NCBI RefSeq assembly: GCF_023195925.1
Contig: NZ_JALPRE010000012.1
Location: 124,001 to 188,000, forward strand
Source of the DNA: Aquimarina acroporae
GTDB lineage: Bacteria; Bacteroidota; Bacteroidia; Flavobacteriales; Flavobacteriaceae
Direction: 5' to 3'
Length of the DNA: 64,000 bases
A model generated the notes under the pieces. It did no database searches, was not told the origin of the DNA, and was given only the letters and a program-made list of their open reading frames with translations. Below are positions 35,550-41,755 of this stretch, in pieces. Both the position numbers and the translations under genes were made by a program. The first letter of the stretch is position 1. Every line of letters starts with the position of its first letter.

Positions 35550-36764
35550 CTAATTCAATTGTAAAGCAACATCCCATAAGTCAAAATCTCCACTATAATA
35601 TTTCAGTGAATTGCCACAGTGAACGATTACAGTTTCTTTTTGGGGGATAATGTAAATATTCTGTCCTAGGTTCCCATTTGCATAGTAATGAAAAGAACCA
35701 TCTTTATTTACGTGACCCCACCATTGGTAATTATAATAAATTCTTTTCTCACTTCTTCCAAACCATTTTGGGTATATATCTCTAGGAATTGATTTGTTTT
35801 CTCTAGTTGATTCAAGAACCCAATCCTTTGATATGATCTGATCGCCATTCCAATTTCCTTCTTTTAGCATTAACTGACCGAAACGTGCATAATCAATAGC
35901 TCGGGCAATCAAACGACTTGGCATATATTCAAAATTTGATTCTTCGCTGTCTATAGAAAAAAGTGCATCATACTCCATTATTTCTGACCACAATTTCTGC
36001 TCTAAATAATTGGATACAGTTAATTTAGTAGCTCTTTCAAGAATTAATCCCAGATAGCTTGTATTGTAATTAGAATATTGAAAAATTTTCCCCGGTTCAG
36101 AAGAAACCTTTACATTCTCAAGTAGTAGCTTTCGAACATTAGGGTGGTAGTAACCAACCGCTTCATCATGCCAAGGAGAATGAATGTTAGTGAAGGGTAT
36201 ATGACTGGTATTGTACTCAAGTCCAGAACGCATTTCGAGTAAATTTTTGATAGTTATTTTTTTAAAGCGTTCATCACGCTCTAAAAGTTCAGGGATGTAA
36301 TTTGTTATAGGGTCATCTATACTTTTAATTAGACCATCATCAATAGCAGTTCCTATTAAAAATGATATAAAAGATTTTGCTACAGATTGAGAATGAAAAT
36401 AGGAATCTCTACTAAAACCATTAAAGTATTTCTCATAAATGATTGTATCTTTTTGTATAACAATAAGTGCAGTAGTTTGAGACTGAATGGCCCACTCATC
36501 AAAACTATTAAATCCAGTTTTAGTTACTAGTTCCTCAAATAGTGACTCAACATACTTCTCTTTAGGCTGAGAAATGAATGTATTGGTACTCTTCGCTCCC
36601 TGAATCTCGTGATTTTCAAAGTTCTTATAATCATAAACATCTGCGACATTCATTGTTATAAGTCGATAAACATAGGTAGGTGTATATTGAATGGAAAGAA
36701 GTACTAAGAGGAATAGGACTAATGAAAGTATTGTAAGAAATATAATTTTTAGTTTTTTTCTCAT
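35550..36764 (-). CDS. serine hydrolase of the class C beta-lactamase family (cassette cargo)
   Basis: This is a 404-residue membrane-anchored hydrolase. An uncleaved or cleaved N-terminal hydrophobic helix spans residues 5-28. The beta-lactamase-type active site is visible: S127-V-A-K130 in FHSQSVAKSFISF and Y230-S-N in FQYSNYNTSYLG. The third motif is probably VIVHCGNS near the C-terminus, and a WWGHVNKDGS segment precedes it. Enzymes of this family are mostly esterases or peptidases, and beta-lactam hydrolysis cannot be assumed. It is a single-gene cassette. Confidence 0.87.
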   Translation of the reverse strand: MRKKLKIIFLTILSLVLFLLVLLSIQYTPTYVYRLITMNVADVYDYKNFENHEIQGAKSTNTFISQPKEKYVESLFEELVTKTGFNSFDEWAIQSQTTALIVIQKDTIIYEKYFNGFSRDSYFHSQSVAKSFISFLIGTAIDDGLIKSIDDPITNYIPELLERDERFKKITIKNLLEMRSGLEYNTSHIPFTNIHSPWHDEAVGYYHPNVRKLLLENVKVSSEPGKIFQYSNYNTSYLGLILERATKLTVSNYLEQKLWSEIMEYDALFSIDSEESNFEYMPSRLIARAIDYARFGQLMLKEGNWNGDQIISKDWVLESTRENKSIPRDIYPKWFGRSEKRIYYNYQWWGHVNKDGSFHYYANGNLGQNIYIIPQKETVIVHCGNSLKYYSGDFDLWDVALQLN

Positions 36765-36803
36765 TTAAGTTTTTTACTATTTATAAAGTATTTAGGGTAT
36801 TGC

Positions 36804-36936
36804 CTATAACGGTTAGTGTATGAGTAGTAGCGCATTTATACTCAACTAACTTTTCAGTTTAGTACAGACCCTTGTTTTTATAGTTATACTTTCCCTTCAT
36901 CACTTAAACCGCTATTACTTATACACATTGTTAGCA
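36804..36936 (-). other. attC-like site
   Basis: Left core CTATAAC (36804-36810) and right core GTTAGCA (36930-36936). The arms GTGTATGAGTAGTAGCG (36816-36832) and CGCTATTACTTATACAC (36910-36926) pair over 17 positions with few mismatches. This is one of the clearest sites. Confidence 0.8.
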
Positions 36937-36957
36937 ACTGGTTATGATTTTTCGTTG

Positions 36958-37374
36958 TTATATTGTTCGATTAACAACGGGTTTAATGATGCGAACTATT
37001 GAGTATCCAATTATTAGACCGACAATAGAAAATATCACATCATTTTTGTCAAACACATTGTTTCCTCCTAGGTTGTGAATTTTAAATTCTTGAGTGAGCA
37101 CATATATTCCAGCCAAAATTAATGCTACTGCATATACTAACTTCGTTCCAATTTGTTTGTCGGGACTAAACACTTTAATATTTAAATAAAGTCCTAATCC
37201 GGTCAAAATCAAAACTCCAATAATTCCTTCAAAGAAATTGGGTAACGATAAAAGAGTAATTTTTATCCATTCGGAGTAGTTTCCTTCTATGATAGAAGGT
37301 CTAATAAATTTGAAAAAAATGAAAAGCACGATAAGAACAATTTGTATTCGCGCTAATTTTAGAATATCATTCAT
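36958..37374 (-). CDS. hypothetical membrane protein, four helices (cassette cargo)
   Basis: This is a 138-residue protein with four predicted transmembrane helices (near 10-25, 43-65, 77-95 and 115-132). Landmarks are LPNFFEGIIGVLILTGLGLYL and DVIFSIVGLIIGYSIVRII. I recognise no named family. It is the only gene between two attC-like sites. Membrane proteins of this size are typical integron cassette cargo. Confidence 0.7.
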   Translation of the reverse strand: MNDILKLARIQIVLIVLFIFFKFIRPSIIEGNYSEWIKITLLSLPNFFEGIIGVLILTGLGLYLNIKVFSPDKQIGTKLVYAVALILAGIYVLTQEFKIHNLGGNNVFDKNDVIFSIVGLIIGYSIVRIIKPVVNRTI

Positions 37375-37384
37375 TTTTTCTTGT

Positions 37385-37517
37385 TGCTAATGGTTGGTAT
37401 AAGAATAGTTGCGGGTTTGCGTGCGAGGATTTTCCGAAGGAAAATCAGACGTAGTAAACTTGCAACTACCTTTAGTTAAGCCCAGAATTGAGCAATTATT
37501 TTTATACATTGTTGTAA
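37385..37517 (-). other. attC-like site
   Basis: The left core is TGCTAAT (AAT form) at 37385-37391 and the right core is GTTGTAA at 37511-37517. Arms GTATAAGAATAGTTGC (37397-37412) and GCAATTATTTTTATAC (37492-37507) pair, with an inner GGATTTTCC-GAA-GGAAAATC hairpin. It contains the stop codon of the next gene. Confidence 0.77.
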
Positions 37518-37984
37518 ACAGTTATTTTTTCCGCAATGTATTTCTCAATTTGTTCTTTATCTGTTTTGTTTTTTAATATTAATAATTCGTTGTTTTTATG
37601 TGTCCGATAATTCATTAAGAATTTAGTTTTTCCACTTCGAGTCAATTCCGAGTATTCAAATCGGTTTGGGTCAAACTTATCGCTTATCAATTCCGTTTTT
37701 TGAGTTCGGTCAAGAATTTTCTTCAGTCGGATTATTTTTCCGCTTTTCTCGTCTATTTTTAATTCTGAGTAGTAAATCCAAGAGGCAAATCGATAAATTG
37801 TGTATCCGATTAAAGTCAAAATCGCAACAAAAATTCCGATTCCAATTCCGAGAAACCAAATCAGAAATATGAATGAAGTAGAAGTCCAAATCAATAGTTC
37901 TGTCCAGTTAAATGGAATTCTATCGCTCAACGTGTGAACGTGTCCATTTTTGGAAATTCTAAAGTAGTCTTCGCGTTCGTTCAT
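37502..37984 (-). CDS. hypothetical membrane protein, two helices (cassette cargo)
   Basis: This is a 160-residue protein with two adjacent transmembrane helices (about 27-47 and 48-68, WTELLIWTSTSFIFLIWFLG then GIFVAILTLIGYTIYRF). The C-terminal part is cytoplasmic and PH-like in residue pattern (YYSELKIDEKSGKIIRLKK). No family is recognised. Its last residues, YNNV, and the stop are encoded inside the attC site at 37385-37517. Confidence 0.7.
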   Translation of the reverse strand: MNEREDYFRISKNGHVHTLSDRIPFNWTELLIWTSTSFIFLIWFLGIGIGIFVAILTLIGYTIYRFASWIYYSELKIDEKSGKIIRLKKILDRTQKTELISDKFDPNRFEYSELTRSGKTKFLMNYRTHKNNELLILKNKTDKEQIEKYIAEKITVYNNV

Positions 37985-37990
37985 AATTGT

Positions 37991-38184
37991 TTACAACGTC
38001 TCGTATAAGAAACGTGGGGCGGTTGATAAGCGATACGTTTCGGATTGGTAATAAGCCAAATATAATATTTTGCTTTTATCTTTTTTGTTGAAAATGCCAA
38101 ATTTTATATTTGGCGACTTTGTAAAGAAAGACAGACTTTCAAGTTTAGCCTAAACCGCCCTATGTTTTTTATACCTTGTTGTAT
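37991..38184 (-). other. long attC-like site (194 bp)
   Basis: Left core TTACAAC (37991-37997) with GTC, right core GTTGTAT (38178-38184). The arms begin GTATAAGAAACGTGGGGCGG at 38003 and end AACCGCCCTATGTTTTTTAT at 38153-38172. A central GCCAAATATAATAT / ATATTTGGC pairing resembles that of the site at 35339. Confidence 0.75.
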
Positions 38185-38190
38185 GGCGTT

Positions 38191-38538
38191 TTACTTATTC
38201 TTCAATTCTATTTTCCGTCCGTCTAAATCTTGAATAACTGCTATTATTCCCCATTCAGTTTTTTTAATATCAGATTTTATTATCCAGTCAGTTCCTCTTA
38301 ATCTATCAATAACAGAACTTAAATTAGATATGTCAAACCCTAGCCTAAGATTTCCATCCGCTTTTGTCATTGATTTGGTCAAAGGATAAATCTCGAAAAC
38401 AAATCCATTGTACTCACAGGCATAATGATAGGGACCTTTTCCGTGTTGATGATAATCAAATTTAAAACCAATTTTCTCATATTGAGTTTTTAAAAGTTCT
38501 GGATTACTCGTTCTTATTACAAGAAGGTTAAGGTTCAT
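38191..38538 (-). CDS. VOC family protein (cassette cargo)
   Basis: This is a 115-residue glyoxalase-fold protein. It begins LNLLVIRTSNPELLKTQYEKIG, has HYACEYNGFVFEIYPL at the first repeat end, and finishes with AVIQDLDGRKIELKNK. His, Glu and Glu at these positions are candidate metal ligands. The substrate is unknown. It follows a membrane protein gene by only 20 bp without an attC between them, so this cassette seems to carry two genes. Confidence 0.82.
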   Translation of the reverse strand: MNLNLLVIRTSNPELLKTQYEKIGFKFDYHQHGKGPYHYACEYNGFVFEIYPLTKSMTKADGNLRLGFDISNLSSVIDRLRGTDWIIKSDIKKTEWGIIAVIQDLDGRKIELKNK

Positions 38539-38558
38539 TTTAAATATCAGTTTATTAT

Positions 38559-39125
38559 TTAAGTAATTATTTTTCTTTTTTGTCTCAAGCTATAAATAAT
38601 TCCAATTATTAGTCCTATTAGTCCACCTAAATAACTGAAATTATGCATTGAACCAACCATAATAAAGCTATCAAAATCATTTAAGTGCTCAGGTAAATTC
38701 CAATTGGGTCGATTGTCTGTCAAAAATGATTTTCCATATACAAGTCCAGTAATCCCTGTTATTAGAGCAATTACTATTGTTAGAAGAAATGCTTTCATTG
38801 TCGTTTTAAACATCATTTTTCCATTCTTGTGTATCAGCCCAACGAATCCTAGAATTACTCCTATAATCATTCCAACCCACCAAGTAGCTAAAGTTCCGAC
38901 AATACTTGCTCCAAATCGTGGGTTATCTAATATAATTTCAGGTTTTTCTGTTGTTCCTATGTTTTGTCCTAACCCCCAATTCTCTAGTCCGAATTGAATG
39001 AATTTAAATTTTGAATAATATTCTTCAGAGATTGAATAAGTAATCTGGTCGTGTAAAATTCCATAAACTCCGCCTAAAATTGGTGCAATTATTAGAATCA
39101 ATATTAGAGCTGTAAATTTATTCAA
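38559..39125 (-). CDS. hypothetical membrane protein, four helices (cassette cargo)
   Basis: This is a 188-residue membrane protein with helices near 5-25, 80-100, 113-135 and 155-180. Features are IIGVILGFVGLIHKNGKMM and YLGGLIGLIIGIIYSLRQKRK. The N-terminal loop after the first helix is soluble (YSISEEYYSKFKFIQFGLENW). No family is recognised. It shares its cassette with the VOC gene downstream. Confidence 0.7.
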   Translation of the reverse strand: MNKFTALILILIIAPILGGVYGILHDQITYSISEEYYSKFKFIQFGLENWGLGQNIGTTEKPEIILDNPRFGASIVGTLATWWVGMIIGVILGFVGLIHKNGKMMFKTTMKAFLLTIVIALITGITGLVYGKSFLTDNRPNWNLPEHLNDFDSFIMVGSMHNFSYLGGLIGLIIGIIYSLRQKRKIIT

Positions 39126-39145
39126 AGAGTTTGTTTTTTAATGAC

Positions 39146-39208
39146 ATACAACGTCGGGTGTATGAATCGTTATGGCGAAGCCACTATGATTTATACACCT
39201 TGTTAGCG
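39146..39208 (-). other. short attC-like site (63 bp)
   Basis: Left core ATACAAC (39146-39152) with GTC, right core GTTAGCG (39202-39208). The arms GTGTATGAATCGTTATGGCG and CCACTATGATTTATACAC pair almost completely around GAAG. It closely resembles the truncated site at 30897. Confidence 0.8.
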
Positions 39209-39215
39209 GTTTTTT

Positions 39216-40172
39216 TTACAATTTTATTAATTCGTCAGTTGTTTCATCATAAATCAGCGTACTAGGTTTAGGTTGCCAACCTTCCTCGTTAGAATTATAG
39301 GAAAAATAAATAGAATATTTATAACCTCCGAGGTGTTCTAACTTGTATGGCCGATAATTCAATTCAGCGTTATTAATGGTCCATTTTTTTGATATAATTT
39401 CTGGTCTTCTACCATATGTTTTGTTTACAGTGTAAAAGTCAGAAATTGAAGTAAAAACAAAGGTGCAATTCCCAACTTTTTTGAAGTCATAAAGCTCCTC
39501 AAATTCTTTTACAATTCTCTCTTTACCATAGACATCCCTATCAATAATTAAATATTTATCATTTTGCCAATAGTATGTATAACCAAATTTAAAATCTTTA
39601 TCTGGTCTTTCAATTCTAGTAGACATTATAGATTTTATTTCTTGACTTGTTGACTCTTCAACTGATTGCTTAATTTTCATCATATCTATTGTTTGAATTT
39701 TCCATTGGCAATAGTTCTCATTATATACAATGTAATTTTGATTAGATTTAATTTCAGGTAAGTTTTGGATCGCGTACTCCACAAGTTTTAATGTTGTTTC
39801 TGCATTAAATTTTCTCGAAACTTGTCGAATTACGATTGATTTGTTTCTTAAAAGTGATTTTTGGTCAGTCGAACCATTCCAAGTATATTCAATAGCTCCT
39901 TTGTCATAGGAAATAAAATAATCTGATTCACATTCGCCAGTATAATGATGATTAAAATCTAGAAAGATTTGATCTTTATATCCTAGTTCAATAGCTAATT
40001 TTTCAGCCAATTGTCCATAAATAAAAACTTTATTAATTTCCTCGTATTGATATCCTGTTTTAATTCTGACTTTGATATTCCCATAGTCTTTAATCATCCA
40101 GAAATCTTGATGAGCAAAAGTGTTTTGTATAGAAAATATAATAATTATGGATAGAAGTGTTTTTTTCATCAT
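39216..40172 (-). CDS. secreted hypothetical protein (cassette cargo)
   Basis: This is a 318-residue protein with a signal peptide (MMKKTLLSIIIIFSIQNTFA). The mature part is rich in aromatic and charged residues and beta-like in pattern (FKFGYTYYWQNDKYLIIDRD, then YKLEHLGGYKYSIYFSYN). I recognise no domain. It is the only gene between two attC-like sites. A second ATG three bases later is an equally good start. Confidence 0.68.
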   Translation of the reverse strand: MMKKTLLSIIIIFSIQNTFAHQDFWMIKDYGNIKVRIKTGYQYEEINKVFIYGQLAEKLAIELGYKDQIFLDFNHHYTGECESDYFISYDKGAIEYTWNGSTDQKSLLRNKSIVIRQVSRKFNAETTLKLVEYAIQNLPEIKSNQNYIVYNENYCQWKIQTIDMMKIKQSVEESTSQEIKSIMSTRIERPDKDFKFGYTYYWQNDKYLIIDRDVYGKERIVKEFEELYDFKKVGNCTFVFTSISDFYTVNKTYGRRPEIISKKWTINNAELNYRPYKLEHLGGYKYSIYFSYNSNEEGWQPKPSTLIYDETTDELIKL

Positions 40173-40273
40173 TTAAACTTTCAAATTTTCACGAAACTAC
40201 ATTAAACTTCTTCTGAAGAAAATCTATATTAAGTGAAATGATCATTTGAATTAGTAAGAGTATTTTTTATTAC

Positions 40274-40341
40274 CCCTAACGTCTCTTGTATGGTGCGTTT
40301 GCTTCCCGAAGGGAGCAAATGAACTATACAAATTGTTATGC
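40274..40341 (-). other. attC-like site
   Basis: Left core CCCTAAC (40274-40280) with GTC, right core GTTATGC (40335-40341). The arms CTTGTATGGTGCGTTTGC and GAACTATACAAATTG pair around TTCCC-GAA-GGGA. Outer arms match the site at 34795 almost base for base. Confidence 0.8.
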
Positions 40342-40346
40342 TTTTT

Positions 40347-40568
40347 TTAATAATTTCCAATTCTCCAATTTAGGTCAATTTCTTCTAAATCCACATCTGG
40401 GTATTGAAATTCGGATTTTATAGTTTGCAAGTCAATTTCTCTTTTTTGAGGGTCTATTATTAACCATAAAGTTTCGTCAATTTTATTAAGATTTTCGTTT
40501 ATAGTTTTCTTTAATTCGCTTTGAAGATACTTACTGTAAATCAATCCTACAGCAAAACCTTCGTCCAT
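40347..40568 (-). CDS. 3' part of a frameshifted hypothetical gene (cassette cargo)
   Basis: This is a 73-residue frame that starts MDEGFAVGLIYSKYLQ and ends DLNWRIGNY. It overlaps the end of the upstream frame by 22 bp. Read in this frame, the sequence just before its ATG gives KIAYPWGG, which continues smoothly from the upstream protein. It therefore looks like the C-terminal third of one original protein of about 220 residues. The function is unknown. Confidence 0.6.
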   Translation of the reverse strand: MDEGFAVGLIYSKYLQSELKKTINENLNKIDETLWLIIDPQKREIDLQTIKSEFQYPDVDLEEIDLNWRIGNY

Positions 40569-41008
40569 ACCTCCCCATGGATAAGCAATTTTAATATTTC
40601 TTGTCTAAAGTTCATAAGGTCATTAAACATCCATCCAATATGAATTGGTCTATTCATTCTACTTTCAGGGGGATTTTTATATAACTCTTTTATTTTGTCG
40701 AAAGCACATGTAATTAATTCTTTATTTACATCATATTCTCGATCATTTAGAAATTCTCCTTGCTCAAAATATTGTATATCAGATAATTTATTTAAATGTT
40801 GGGAACGATTTAATTCTTTTTTTCTTCCTGACAGGAAGTATTTCATCTGCACCAAAGGATTCATATGTTTTTTAGAAAGACCAAAAGCATCTAACAATGA
40901 GTTTAGTTGCTGTCGTCTAATAATACTGGGTTTTTCATTTAATCTGTCCGAGTTTGACCACAAATATTTATAATCAAGATATTTATAAAGTAAATCTTTC
41001 CCAGTCAT
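40547..41008 (-). CDS. 5' part of a frameshifted hypothetical gene (cassette cargo)
   Basis: This is a 153-residue soluble protein, beginning MTGKDLLYKYLDYKYLWSN, with no recognised domain. One extra base in the A-run at 40589-40592 (minus-strand AAAA) would join it in frame to the 73-residue product downstream, replacing the present C-terminus LLIHGEVWTKVLL. The pair may be a pseudogene, a sequencing error or, less likely, a programmed shift. No canonical slippery heptamer is present. Confidence 0.6.
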   Translation of the reverse strand: MTGKDLLYKYLDYKYLWSNSDRLNEKPSIIRRQQLNSLLDAFGLSKKHMNPLVQMKYFLSGRKKELNRSQHLNKLSDIQYFEQGEFLNDREYDVNKELITCAFDKIKELYKNPPESRMNRPIHIGWMFNDLMNFRQEILKLLIHGEVWTKVLL

Positions 41009-41018
41009 TTTTCATTAA

Positions 41019-41187
41019 GCATAACGTTTAATATATGTATCGTAGCAGAACAAAATGTTACCTTACGTTTTGATTTTTCTGCGCATTGATTGCTAATTTT
41101 TCCATTCTGAGAGCATTGCGCCTTCATAAATATAGAACAACCCACCGATTAATTACTTTGCTGCTATGATCATATATTGTGTTAGCA
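41019..41187 (-). other. long attC-like site (169 bp)
   Basis: Left core GCATAAC (41019-41025), right core GTTAGCA (41181-41187). The arms TATATGTATCGTAGCAG and CTGCTATGATCATATA pair. Central palindromic segments include GAGAGCATTGCGCCTTC and GCGCATTGATTGC. Its outer layout matches the other sites. Confidence 0.75.
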
Positions 41188-41194
41188 ATAGTTT

Positions 41195-41590
41195 TTATTT
41201 TTTCAGTTCAATTTTAATCTTGCGATTCCTTTCGGATTTAGAGTTTCCAAACCCACTCGCTTCTAGAGTCAATTTATTTGGATTCAGCTTGGTAATTTTG
41301 AGTGGTATTCCATAATCACTGTAAATTAGAATTAAATCATTCTTTTCCAGTTCATAGTAATATGATTCACTTAAAGTATCTTTTAAATAGAAGTCTAATT
41401 TCCCGTTTTCAGTAATTCTTAGTTTTGAGTGTTTGTCCAATTTAGCATCATCATAATTTGTTATATAAAGTGGATATTCACTCAAAGAAGTTACGTTCCA
41501 CTCTCCAATTAATTCTTCTTTCTTATGATAACAACTTAAAGTTATGGTAGAAAATAGAGATAATAATATCAAATTTTGGAGTTTACTCAT
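41195..41590 (-). CDS. hypothetical lipoprotein, lipocalin-like (cassette cargo)
   Basis: This is a 131-residue lipoprotein with the lipobox TITLSC (Cys20). The mature part begins ELIGEWNVTSL, the G-x-W start common in lipocalin-like proteins, and continues as a small beta-barrel pattern ending in RNRKIKIELKK. It is the cassette closest to mnmE, that is, the first in the direction of transcription. The function is unknown. Confidence 0.7.
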   Translation of the reverse strand: MSKLQNLILLSLFSTITLSCYHKKEELIGEWNVTSLSEYPLYITNYDDAKLDKHSKLRITENGKLDFYLKDTLSESYYYELEKNDLILIYSDYGIPLKITKLNPNKLTLEASGFGNSKSERNRKIKIELKK

Positions 41591-41601
41591 TATAGTATTA
41601 T

Positions 41602-41660
41602 TGCTAATAAGTGTATATAATTACTAAAGGTAACTATATTTCTTATATATGGTGTTGTAA
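41602..41660 (-). other. attC- or attI-like site at the mnmE side of the array
   Basis: The left core is TGCTAAT (AAT form) at 41602-41608 and the right core is GTTGTAA at 41654-41660. TATATAA and TTATATA pair, but the arms are short and weak. Because it lies upstream of the first cassette gene it could be a remnant attI or the attC of a lost cassette. Confidence 0.5.
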
Positions 41661-41670
41661 CTGTTTGTAA

Positions 41671-41705
41671 CTAATTTTAAGTGTTTACAAACACTTAAAA
41701 ATTAG
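41671..41705 (-). terminator. probable mnmE terminator (bidirectional hairpin)
   Basis: AAGTGTTT and AAACACTT flank AC, and the stem extends to CTAATTTT and AAAATTAG with one unpaired base. On the minus strand a U-rich run lies within the outer stem. It is 51 bp after the mnmE stop codon and separates mnmE from the cassette array. Confidence 0.6.
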
Positions 41706-41755
41706 ATATATTATAATATTTACTACAGGTATGAATGCTTTTCTGTAAAAAAAAG

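Larger units (their letters stand above)
30897..41660 (-). mobile_element. integron-type gene cassette array without integrase (CALIN-like)
   Basis: About 10.8 kb holds 16 reading frames, all on the minus strand, in 12 segments bounded by imperfect palindromes. The palindromes share a plus-strand left core ending in AAC (or AAT), most often followed by G, inner complementary arms, a variable centre, and a right core GTTRRRY-like box. That is the layout of attC sites. In each case the palindrome lies just 3' of a gene or of a two-gene unit. The gene functions are unrelated to each other. No tyrosine recombinase is encoded in the window, so it is a cluster of attC sites lacking an integrase. 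It lies between an Lrp regulator gene and mnmE. Confidence 0.82.

Noticed and set aside
36477-36764. Possible antibiotic resistance role of the beta-lactamase-fold cassette gene
   Set aside because: The S-x-x-K and Y-S-N motifs show the fold only. Most members of this family are esterases or peptidases, so resistance is not supported.
30897-41660. The interspersed palindromes as ordinary terminators or REP-type elements
   Set aside because: They share end boxes of the AAC/GTT kind, differ in the centre, contain gene stop codons, and lack T-tracts after the stem. These traits fit attC sites better.
30897-41755. An integron integrase gene within or beside the array
   Set aside because: No frame on either strand shows the tyrosine recombinase R-H-R-Y pattern, and the flanking genes are an Lrp regulator and mnmE.
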